Of a DNA stretch of 64,000 bases, positions 46,735 to 53,167 are shown in pieces. Source of the stretch: a bacterium (lineage in GTDB: Bacteria > Vulcanimicrobiota > Vulcanimicrobiia > Vulcanimicrobiales > Vulcanimicrobiaceae). A program made the position numbers and the translations under genes. The notes under the pieces are model-generated. The model did not search any database. It was not told where the DNA came from and saw nothing but the letters and a program-made list of their open reading frames with translations. The stretch covers positions 520,385 through 584,384 of the forward strand of contig JAKBKY010000001.1 in assembly GCA_021832345.1 (NCBI GenBank), read 5' to 3'. Numbering within the stretch: position 1 is the stretch's first letter; every line of letters begins with the position of its first letter.

Positions 46735-47031
46735 ATGGAAAACGAGCATCGCGGCAGCGGATTCGCTGCCGGTTTCCTCATCGGCGCGCTGATCGGCGGC
46801 GCCTTGGCACTGGTCCTCGCACAGGAAGATACGCGCGATCTGCTGGTCGGCAAGGCGCGCGAGGCGACCGACCGCGCCAAGGATGCGACCGCCGATCTGC
46901 ACGATCTCTACGAGCGCGGCCGGACGATCGTCGAAAATGCGCGCGGGAACTTTGAGGCTGCGGTGGACGAAGGCAAGGCTGCGGCGGAGCAGGCGCGCGA
47001 TGATCTTACGCATCATGGGAGCGAGGCGTGA
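46735..47031 (+). CDS. YtxH-domain protein
   Basis: 98 residues. Gly/Ala-rich membrane helix GFAAGFLIGALIGGALALVL, then an amphipathic charged helix with repeated AREATDRAKDATADL-type units, characteristic of YtxH stress proteins. Its TGA overlaps the GTG of the STAS gene, tying it to the sigma regulatory cassette. Confidence 0.82.
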   Translation: MENEHRGSGFAAGFLIGALIGGALALVLAQEDTRDLLVGKAREATDRAKDATADLHDLYERGRTIVENARGNFEAAVDEGKAAAEQARDDLTHHGSEA

Positions 47032-47384
47032 GTGTGGGGAACATGGATATCAAGGTGAGCGAGCGGGAAGTCGGCAAGGCGCATGTGATCGATGTCGGCG
47101 GTGAGATCGATGTCTATACTTCACCTAAGGTCAAGGATGTCGTCAGTGGCCTCATCGATAGAGGCACCTATCAGTTGGTCATCAACTTGGAGCAGGTTCG
47201 TTACATCGACTCGACCGGGCTTGGCGTCTTAATCGGCGGCCTCAAACGCGTTCGTGAGCATGGTGGAACGGTCAACCTGGTCTGCACCAACCCGCAGATT
47301 CGCAAGATCTTCGATATTACGGGATTGGTGAAGATCTTTGGCATATTCGACACGGAAGCCGCCGCGCTCAAAGCGCTCTCGTGA
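47028..47384 (+). CDS. Anti-sigma factor antagonist (STAS domain, RsbV/SpoIIAA-like)
   Basis: 118 residues from GTG 47028; ATG 47043 (MDIKVSEREVG) matches the usual family start. STAS fold with the phosphorylation loop VRYIDSTGLGVLIGGLK; the Ser after Asp is the expected target of the anti-sigma kinase. Unphosphorylated it would bind the anti-sigma factor and free the sigma factor. The next two genes encode exactly those partners. Confidence 0.92.
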   Translation: MSVGNMDIKVSEREVGKAHVIDVGGEIDVYTSPKVKDVVSGLIDRGTYQLVINLEQVRYIDSTGLGVLIGGLKRVREHGGTVNLVCTNPQIRKIFDITGLVKIFGIFDTEAAALKALS

Positions 47385-47794
47385 GCGAGGTGAGGGCACA
47401 GACTGCGCAGGACGTCGTGTTCCTGCGGATTCCGGCAAAGGCTGAATGGGTCGTGGTCGCGCGACTGGCGCTCGCGACCGTCGCCAGCCGAAGCGATTTT
47501 CCCATTGAAGCCATTGAGGACATCAAGTTAGCCGTCGCCGAGGCCTGCACCAATGCCATCGCGCAGGGCGACGCCGCGGGACAGATCGAGATCAGTTGTT
47601 CCATCGAGCAGGCTGCGTTGCGCGTCCACGTGCGCGCGCCGAGCGGTGCCGTTGCCGGCGACCATCGCCGGGCGGACGGCGCTTCATCGGGCCTCGGTCT
47701 ATTTTTGATTCGTTCGTTGATGGATACGGTCGAGTTCGATGCCGATGCCTCGCACGGGATGGATCTGGTGATGGTGAAGCGGCTGTCGAACTAG
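47381..47794 (+). CDS. Anti-sigma factor serine kinase (RsbW/SpoIIAB-like)
   Basis: 137 residues. HATPase_c fold: N-box KLAVAEACTNAIAQG with the Mg-binding Asn, and the G-box ASSGLGLFLIRSLMD. It is expected to hold the downstream sigma factor inactive and to phosphorylate the STAS protein. GTG start overlaps the preceding TGA; its TAG shares a base with the sigma GTG. Confidence 0.9.
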   Translation: MSEVRAQTAQDVVFLRIPAKAEWVVVARLALATVASRSDFPIEAIEDIKLAVAEACTNAIAQGDAAGQIEISCSIEQAALRVHVRAPSGAVAGDHRRADGASSGLGLFLIRSLMDTVEFDADASHGMDLVMVKRLSN

Positions 47795-48600
47795 TGGCTC
47801 GGCGGGAAGAAGACGAACGCTGGAATCGCGCGCGTCTCCGTGATGCGCTCATTCGCCTTTCGGCGGTGCGCAAGGCGCGTCCGCTCGTTGGTGACGGCGA
47901 TGACGATGAGTACGATCGTCTGCGAACGCAACTGGTCGTCGCGCATCTCAACTTGGTCCGCTATCTCGCTTTGAAGTTTGCCAATCGCGGCGAGCCGCTC
48001 GACGATCTCGTGCAGGTCGGCACGGTGGGCCTCATCAAGGCGATCGATCGGTTCGATCCCGAGCGCGGGGTCGAGTTCACTACCTACGCGACGCCCACGG
48101 TGGTCGGCGAGATCAAGCGCTACTTTCGCGATAAGGGCTGGGCGGTCAAGGTCCCGCGCCGGCTGCAAGAGCTTAATTTGGCAGTCAATCGGGCGGTCGA
48201 GAAACTGGCGGTGGAGTTTGGGCGCAGCCCGACTGTGGCTGAGCTTGCGCGTCACTTGAACGCCGGTGAGGAGGAGATTCTCCAAGCGCAGGAACTCGGG
48301 CAGGTCTACAACTTGCTCTCGCTGGATAGCGAAGTCTCCTCGGACGGTGATAAGCATCAGCAGCGACTCGCCGATACGATCGGCACCACCGACGGGGATC
48401 TTGCGCTGCTCGAGGATAAGGCGAATCTGGAGCGCGCTTTCGAGGTCCTCAACGGTCGCGAACGGATTGTGATCTATCTGCGCTTCTACGAAGCGATCTC
48501 GCAAACCGAGATCGCTCGGCGCTTGAACGTCTCCCAGATGCAGGTCTCTCGACTTCAGCAGAAGGCCCTTGAGAAGCTGCGCGGCGTGCTCAAGGACTAG
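47794..48600 (+). CDS. SigB/SigF/SigG-type RNA polymerase sigma factor
   Basis: 268 residues from GTG 47794. Region 2: NLVRYLALKFANRGEPLDDL, VQVGTVGLIKAIDRF, TYATPTVVGEIKRYFRDKGW; region 3 from VPRRLQELN; region 4 HTH EIARRLNVSQMQVSRLQQKA. Group 3 sigma controlled by partner switching with the two genes upstream, for stress response or development. No spore genes are visible nearby, so general stress is the likelier role. Confidence 0.94.
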   Translation: MARREEDERWNRARLRDALIRLSAVRKARPLVGDGDDDEYDRLRTQLVVAHLNLVRYLALKFANRGEPLDDLVQVGTVGLIKAIDRFDPERGVEFTTYATPTVVGEIKRYFRDKGWAVKVPRRLQELNLAVNRAVEKLAVEFGRSPTVAELARHLNAGEEEILQAQELGQVYNLLSLDSEVSSDGDKHQQRLADTIGTTDGDLALLEDKANLERAFEVLNGRERIVIYLRFYEAISQTEIARRLNVSQMQVSRLQQKALEKLRGVLKD

Positions 48601-48769
48601 CGCCGCACCCTGGCCGCGGTTTGGTCCAGAGACCACGCTCGGTGAGACGGTGATCGCGCCCAACGCAAAGGAACGCTGCTTCACCCCGAAGCAGCCTTAG
48701 CATCGTTGCGCCGTTCCGGCCGCAGTTATCTAGAGATTCTCGATATTTGGCAAAGACTCAAAAGATGTC

Positions 48770-48949
48770 CTAAACTCTGCATAGATGGTTTCCGACATAG
48801 CATCGCCCATTCTCGTGAAATTGGGCGCTGCTTTCGGTCGCTGATTCGTGCGTGGACACATGAGAGCCCCGCTGGCGCGCAAACGTAAACTCGCTTCTTC
48901 GGAGTACGTCGATGAGCCGATCACCGCTGCATCGCGCCCGAGTCCACAT
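48770..48949 (-). pseudogene. HicA-like toxin remnant
   Basis: From ATG 48949 the frame encodes SGDRLIDVLRRSEFTFARQR followed by GSHV, which is the HicA double-stranded RNA-binding fold start with the catalytic His. The remainder (STHESATESSAQFHENGR) does not follow HicA consensus, so the 3' half is probably out of frame or replaced. It overlaps the HicB remnant by about 29 nt. Gene order is hicB then hicA, read leftward. Confidence 0.55.
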
Positions 48950-49158
48950 CCGACGCCGGAATATCTTCCCTTGAAGCCGTGCGGTCTTCAATGACCAGCG
49001 TAATGGCCTCGCGCGCATTCGTGAGCGGCCTCGGCCACAGTCGCCCCGAACGTCGCAATCTCCGGCAGCGCAGGCACCGTAACGTTGAATCGCCGATCGT
49101 TCTCGGGATCTAAGATGACCGTGTACTCTCGCTGCGTTATGCCATGAACATTCCACAT
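48921..49158 (-). pseudogene. HicB-like antitoxin with a frameshift
   Basis: ATG 49158 gives MWNVHGITQREYTVILDPEN, DRRFNVTVPALPEIATFGAT and VAEAAHE, the HicB fold. It then shifts at about 49005-49012. The +1 frame restores NAREAITLVIEDRTASREDI and PASDVDSG, the expected HicB continuation, to a stop at 48921. As written the frame stops early at 48988. Removal of one base repairs it. Confidence 0.72.
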
Positions 49159-49660
49159 TGCCGCCGGCGGCGCCTCGGGCACGTGTTTCAAACGCGACTC
49201 AAACGCTACGACGGATGCCCTCGGACTCGCGGGACGCAGGGCGTGGGCGGCTCTCCACATGGCCGAGTTGAACGGTACGCGGCCCGCGCGCCTGGGCCGT
49301 CCTGAGAGAGTCTGATCGGGGAGAAGGCCCCGGCAGAGCGGGTGCGCCAAGTCCTCGCAACAAACAAAGGAAGTCCGGCTCGCTACGCTCCCCGACCTGC
49401 TGCCAACGGCGACGACATACCGCCTGTTTTTCGATCGGCAGCGGCTTGCCTGCGTGCAGACGACGGGGACCCCTCACTATAACGCCCGCCTGCACCCCCG
49501 AAAATAAGCGCGGGAGGCTCTAGGAGTGCGCCGAGAGCCCCCCACCTCGGGCGAGACCCAAAAACTCAGCCAGGGAGCGAGACGGGCCTCAGCGGGCCGG
49601 GAAACGCCAAGATACACCGGCGAAGATCATGGCGCAGCCCTCTGCGCCCGCCGCCGTGTG
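49159..49660. other. ~500-bp stretch without a supported gene
   Basis: The only long frame (minus strand 49199-49495) is Arg/Pro-rich with no motif or ribosome binding site. No RNA gene or strong hairpin was recognised. Confidence 0.5.
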
Positions 49661-49710
49661 TGGTATGCTGCTGCTATGCAGCAACGTCGGCCGGACCCGT
49701 TCTTCGAGCA
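49661..49710. repeat. 50-bp inverted repeat, left copy
   Basis: Exactly reverse-complementary to 50619-50668. It covers the TATGCT box, the ATG and the first 11-12 codons of the antitoxin (MQQRRPDPFFEQ). Confidence 0.9.
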
Positions 49711-49849
49711 ACTCTGCGAGGATCTCCGCGAAGGATTCGTCGCGGTTCACCGTGGTGAAACAGCACCGGCGAACGAGGTCGTCGAACGCCTGGAGCGTCG
49801 ACTCGACGCGATCGAACGGGAGCAAGCGCAAGGGCCGTCGTCGCTGTAG
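49676..49849 (+). CDS. Antitoxin of an intact ParE/RelE-type module
   Basis: 57 residues: MQQRRPDPFFEQLCEDLREG, then a helical segment NEVVERLERRLDAIEREQ. The C-terminal helices would wrap the toxin. The ATG lies 6 nt after TATGCT with no Shine-Dalgarno sequence, so leaderless translation is likely. Its TAG shares a base with the toxin GTG. A decayed inverted copy lies at 50232-50653. Confidence 0.72.
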   Translation: MQQRRPDPFFEQLCEDLREGFVAVHRGETAPANEVVERLERRLDAIEREQAQGPSSL

Positions 49850-50154
49850 TGGCGGCCGTTCGCTTCAGTTCGCAAGCCGAAGAGGACGTCGCGGAGTTGT
49901 TGGCATACGTCGCGCGGGATAGCATGGGACGGGCGAGGGCGCTCTTTGCACGTATCCAGAAGTGCCTCCGTGTCCTGGAACAGTTTCCGCTCACGGGCCG
50001 CGAGCGGCCAGAGTATTGGCACGTTGTGCCCGGGATGCGCTCCATTCCCGTAGCTCCCATCGTGATTTGCTACACCTACGACGCAATGACGGATATCGTC
50101 CAGATTGGTCGCATCATCGACGGGCGGCGCGATTTCGGGACGCTCTTCGCCTAG
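49849..50154 (+). CDS. ParE/RelE-family toxin
   Basis: 101 residues. VRFSSQAEEDVAELLAYVAR at the N-terminus, ALFARIQKCLRVLEQFPLTG, GMRSIPVAPIVICYTY and DIVQIGRIIDGRRDFGTLF at the C-terminus: the ParE fold order, intact. Coupled to the antitoxin by a one-base stop-start overlap. Confidence 0.85.
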   Translation: MAAVRFSSQAEEDVAELLAYVARDSMGRARALFARIQKCLRVLEQFPLTGRERPEYWHVVPGMRSIPVAPIVICYTYDAMTDIVQIGRIIDGRRDFGTLFA

Positions 50155-50231
50155 TCGATCGCCGAAGATCCTTCAATGTCGTCGCGGGTGCGGTAAACCA
50201 GATTTGAGGGGGAATCACTCGCCTGAGATCG

Positions 50232-50653
50232 CTATGTAAAAAGCGTCCCAAGATCGCGGCGTCCATCAATCACCCGCAAGATGTCGACGACATCGCGCAT
50301 CTCGTCGAAGCGATAAAAGGCAATTATAGGACGAATCGAGAGCGACCGTAGTCCTGCGTCGACGAGCGAAAGATCGGGTCGCGCACGGCCAGCGAGCGGA
50401 TGCTGTTCGAGTAATGTGCAGCGAGCGTAGACCTGCTCAATAAAAGGCTCGGGCGCGATCAGGGCTGTCGACGGCTATGTAGCTGTATAGGGTACGCAGA
50501 TCGTCGTCGCGCTGCCGACGGTGGAGTCTCGACTCCGAACTCGCTCCAGACGACCTCGGCATCGACGACGTCGCCACCATCGGCTGCTGCGATCCCCTCG
50601 CGGAGATCCTGGCACAACTGCTCGAAGAACGGGTCCGGCCGACGTTGCTGCAT
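50232..50653 (-). pseudogene. Decayed inverted copy of the ParE-type toxin-antitoxin module
   Basis: ATG 50653 starts MQQRRPDPFFEQLCQDLREG, nearly identical to the 49676 antitoxin. A 7-bp deletion relative to that copy (after GAGGTCGTC) then throws it out of frame. The toxin part reads DDLRTLYSYIAVDSPDRARA, hits a stop, and resumes in the next frame as FIEQVYARCTLLEQHPLAGR ... RVIDGRRDLGTLFT to 50232. Removing one T from TTTT restores it. The two toxins are convergent, 77 nt apart. Confidence 0.78.
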
Positions 50654-50668
50654 AGCAGCAGCATACCA
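50619..50668. repeat. 50-bp inverted repeat, right copy
   Basis: Perfect inverted match to 49661-49710, carrying the start of the decayed antitoxin copy on the minus strand. Confidence 0.9.
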
Positions 50669-50776
50669 GGTCCCTCAGGCTCGCGTACTCCGCTGCCGGA
50701 TGTCGACGACCGCCTGATCTCCCTCCGGCTGAACGGCGACGTTTTTCTTTGCGTGCTCGGACGTTTATCTGAAGGA

Positions 50777-51211
50777 CTACCGCGTCGTGAACGAGCCGAG
50801 CGACGACACCGGTATGCACGGCAGCGTCGTCTCTTTAAGGTCTACCGTATATGCCGTGGCGGCGTTCAACTGCGGCGCGGCGACACCGTAATAGACGGGA
50901 TTCGCGAAGGGCGGCGTTGCCGCCGGCGAGGGCAGCGGCGACGGCGGCGGCCCTAGTGTGCCAATATCTACGGGCGTACCGGTGCTTTGCAGTAGCATGT
51001 CCCAGGCGCCCATTTGCGCGCTGAACGCGACGACGATGCTGCCTGGCTGGTCGGGTACGTTTGTCGCGCCCGGTGCGGGATACACAAGCTGCATAACGGG
51101 TATCGCGGGCAGACTAGAGGGCCCATAACAGGACGACGCCGGGGCGCCGCCACAAGCCGCCGGCACCACCGCCGCCAGCAATGTCATTCCGAAGAGAATA
51201 TAGCGCAACAT
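50777..51211 (-). CDS. Lipoprotein with an Ig-like (SbsA/Big_5-like) domain
   Basis: 144 residues. Signal ILFGMTLLAAVVPAACGG with lipobox Cys20. The mature domain has the Big_5-type opening YPAPGATNVPDQPGSIVVAF and closing AATAYTVDLKETTLPC, with a Pro-rich insertion in the middle. Probably surface-anchored; function unknown. It looks intact, unlike the two flanking toxin-antitoxin copies. Confidence 0.68.
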   Translation of the reverse strand: MLRYILFGMTLLAAVVPAACGGAPASSCYGPSSLPAIPVMQLVYPAPGATNVPDQPGSIVVAFSAQMGAWDMLLQSTGTPVDIGTLGPPPSPLPSPAATPPFANPVYYGVAAPQLNAATAYTVDLKETTLPCIPVSSLGSFTTR

Positions 51212-51398
51212 CGCAAACCGTCCTTATGTCGAGCTCCCTTTGGTGCGGGCAGAGCGTCCTCCTTCGTCCCGCGTGGACATGAGCAACTGCGCCGGACCCG
51301 CGAGGCCGCTCCCAAAACGCGAGGCGCATCCGCGCAATCGCCACCGCCAGTCACGTCGTCGACGCCGTACATGATGGCGTGATAGAGCGCTAAAGTCC

Positions 51399-51878
51399 TC
51401 ACTCCTCGCCGTCGTAGTAATCGAGCGGAGCCGAGCGTATGAGCCGGCGTTCCGGCGAGCGCACGATCCATTTCTTGCTGTCGGGATAGTAGCACGACTC
51501 GCCCATCGGATTATCAGCGACGACGTAGACGACGAGATCTTCTTGCGCGTCGTTGTCGATCTGGTGCGGTTCGCCGGGCTTGAAGATAAACGCATCGCCC
51601 GGCTCGATGGCGGTCGCCCCACCCTCATGGCGCACCGTACCGTTGCCGGAGATCACGTGATAGAACTCCCACTGCGCGCTGTGCGAGTGATACGGGCAGA
51701 CCTTCTTGCCGGGAGGAACGCGCATGATCTCCACATCAAACGGATGCCGTTCGTTGATGTCGGTGGAGTCCGGATTGCGTCCGAGCGCTTCGGAGATTTC
51801 GATACCCGAGCCCCCGAACGTGCCCTTGGGTGAAGCCCACGTCACGGGTGGAACGCGGTTGGTGTTGACTTTGTGCAT
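51399..51878 (-). CDS. Cupin-domain protein
   Basis: 159 residues. Single-domain cupin: metal motif 1 PYHSHSAQWEFYHVISGNG (His-x-His and Glu), the GDAFIFKPGEPHQID motif 2 with its His, and a conserved PRIG-like turn. It binds a metal and probably a small molecule; the reaction is not determinable. GGAAGAG precedes the ATG. Divergent from the XRE regulator gene. Confidence 0.85.
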   Translation of the reverse strand: MHKVNTNRVPPVTWASPKGTFGGSGIEISEALGRNPDSTDINERHPFDVEIMRVPPGKKVCPYHSHSAQWEFYHVISGNGTVRHEGGATAIEPGDAFIFKPGEPHQIDNDAQEDLVVYVVADNPMGESCYYPDSKKWIVRSPERRLIRSAPLDYYDGEE

Positions 51879-52229
51879 CTCTTCCTTTCTAGCGATCGAA
51901 TCTCTAGCGGTAGCCTATGAGCCCTCTGTTTCAGTGTGAACATGAAATGGAGTCCCGTTCGCGCCGCCGCCATTCGTCGCGCGCGTTGAGGCCGCTAGGG
52001 CGGCAAAGGGCTCATCGCCGACCGCGAACGGGCCTCTGCGAGCCCAAAAATACGAAAGCGAAAGCCTGCCGGCCTAATTGATAACGATAGTTGACATTTC
52101 ACCGTACGTATTGCTAAACTATCTCTCTGGGATAGCAGATTTCCCCCCACACACACCGAGGCATGCGTCAGCCGTATCGGGCTCTTTGCCAGCATATCGT
52201 GCGCTTGACTTTTTGAGGAGTACACCATC
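51879..52229. other. 351-bp divergent regulatory gap
   Basis: No gene seen. It separates the leftward cupin gene from the rightward XRE gene, is locally AT-rich at 52075-52145, and contains the promoter at 52091-52120. Confidence 0.5.
52091..52120 (+). promoter_or_regulatory. Possible promoter for the XRE gene
   Basis: TTGACA at 52091-52096, 18-bp spacer, TAAACT at 52115-52120, in an AT-rich stretch; about 110 nt upstream of the GTG at 52230. Confidence 0.5.
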
Positions 52230-52607
52230 GTGAACGCTATGGAGGCACTACGCCGCAATGTCGTCAGAAAAAGAGCTGAATCAAATCTTTCGCAAGCCGT
52301 GTTGGCTGATCGAGCTGGTGTCAGCCGTCCAACCGTTTCCAAAATCGAGCGAGGCGACGGGAATGTCACCGTTGTTAGTCTCGAAAAAATTGCTATCGTT
52401 CTCGGCTGTAAAATCGAGCAGCTTTTTGAGCCCCGAGCTGTCGCCTGCGATGATGCTGAGCTTGTTCGTCGAGCAAATGCCCCTGATGGCGAATTCGTCG
52501 ACGGGCGAGCGCTCCTCGCCGCGATCGACGAAGCCAACGAAGTCCGCTACAGTAAAGCCGGGCGACGCCGAACGCTGGATCGTCAAACCGCATCGCGAGG
52601 TCGGTAA
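52230..52607 (+). CDS. XRE-family HTH regulator (antitoxin-like)
   Basis: 125 residues from GTG 52230, with GAGGAG 9 nt upstream. HTH_3 domain: MEALRRNVVRKRAESNLSQA, VLADRAGVSRPTVSKIERGD, VTVVSLEKIAIVLGCKIEQL. A C-terminal helical tail (AELVRRANAPDGEFVDGRAL, LAAIDEANEVR) resembles an antitoxin wrap-around segment. It is followed immediately by a broken RelE-like toxin, so it is probably the antitoxin or autoregulator of that pair. Confidence 0.82.
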   Translation: MNAMEALRRNVVRKRAESNLSQAVLADRAGVSRPTVSKIERGDGNVTVVSLEKIAIVLGCKIEQLFEPRAVACDDAELVRRANAPDGEFVDGRALLAAIDEANEVRYSKAGRRRTLDRQTASRGR

Positions 52608-52792
52608 AGACATTACCGACTACGGGCTTAGTGACCCGGATTTTTCACCGACCCTCGCACGGATCTTCGACGCACTCGAACGCGACCCGAAGCAATTCGG
52701 AAAGAAAAAAGGGAAAGGACGCGGGTCGTCCGCGTCCTTTCCCTGGACCCACACGACCAAGCCTATGAAAAGGCAGGCCGTCGCTTCTAACG
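52550..52792 (+). pseudogene. RelE/HigB-like toxin remnant
   Basis: One frame encodes ERWIVKPHREVGKDITDYGL then SPTLARIFDALERDPKQFGK, the N-terminal part of a RelE-type toxin, without a proper start codon. After a K-rich A/G run the +2 frame carries TRVVRVLSLDPHDQAYEKAG and ends at 52792, a typical toxin C-terminus. The middle strand segment is missing and the frames do not join, so both a deletion and a frameshift are implied. The hairpin at 52711-52743 spans the junction. Confidence 0.5.
52705..52743 (-). terminator. Rho-independent terminator on the minus strand
   Basis: 14-bp perfect stem (52711-52724 with 52730-52743) and 5-nt loop. On the minus strand it is followed by TTTTTTCTTTCC (complement of the A-run at 52699-52710), so it would stop leftward transcription, for example from the 52825 frame. 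Confidence 0.7.
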
Positions 52793-52824
52793 CCGGCTCG
52801 CCGAACGAATCGCCGGTCGATTTT

Positions 52825-53157
52825 TTAATCGCGTGCTGGTGCGACGGGCTTTTTCGCGACCTTGCTTGCTTCTACGAATTCGAACGTAGCAATCACGTCG
52901 TTGAAGTCGGGAACTTGTAACATCACGGTCACAAACGCCTTCGGGTTAACAGCGCAAATCAGCGCTGTCGTGCCGTAACCACGCCTAAGTTTGTTCCAGC
53001 TCCGAACTCGCCGTAAGGTTTCGTTTCGGCGGCGATACGACGCGATCTCAGTCGCCAGGACGGGGTTTACGGCGACGGGGTGGCCTTTGGGGCGCCTGCC
53101 GATTTTGGGCCGAACCCCGCCCGGGTAGTAGGCGGTTGGGCGAGTGGTTTGGTATCT
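52825..53157 (-). pseudogene. Minus-strand open frame without a start codon, upstream of alaS
   Basis: Frame ending at 52825 reads RPTAYYPGGVRPKIGRRPKG, HPVAVNPVLATEIASYRRRN, LRRGYGTTALICAVNPKAFV, MLQVPDFNDVIATFEFVEAS. The composition is protein-like and a terminator follows in the right orientation. However, no ATG, GTG or TTG precedes the conserved-looking part, and the frame runs into alaS on the other strand. It is probably a truncated gene; no family recognised. Confidence 0.35.
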
Positions 53158-53158
53158 T
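53153..53158 (+). promoter_or_regulatory. -10 box for alaS
   Basis: TATCTT (within GGTATCTT), 9 nt before the alaS ATG at 53168; there is no Shine-Dalgarno sequence, so the transcript may be leaderless. Confidence 0.45.
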
Positions 53159-53167
53159 AATGGACCG

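Noticed and set aside
49199-49495. Minus-strand 98-codon frame
   Set aside because: No start signal, no motif, Arg/Pro-rich; not supported as a gene.
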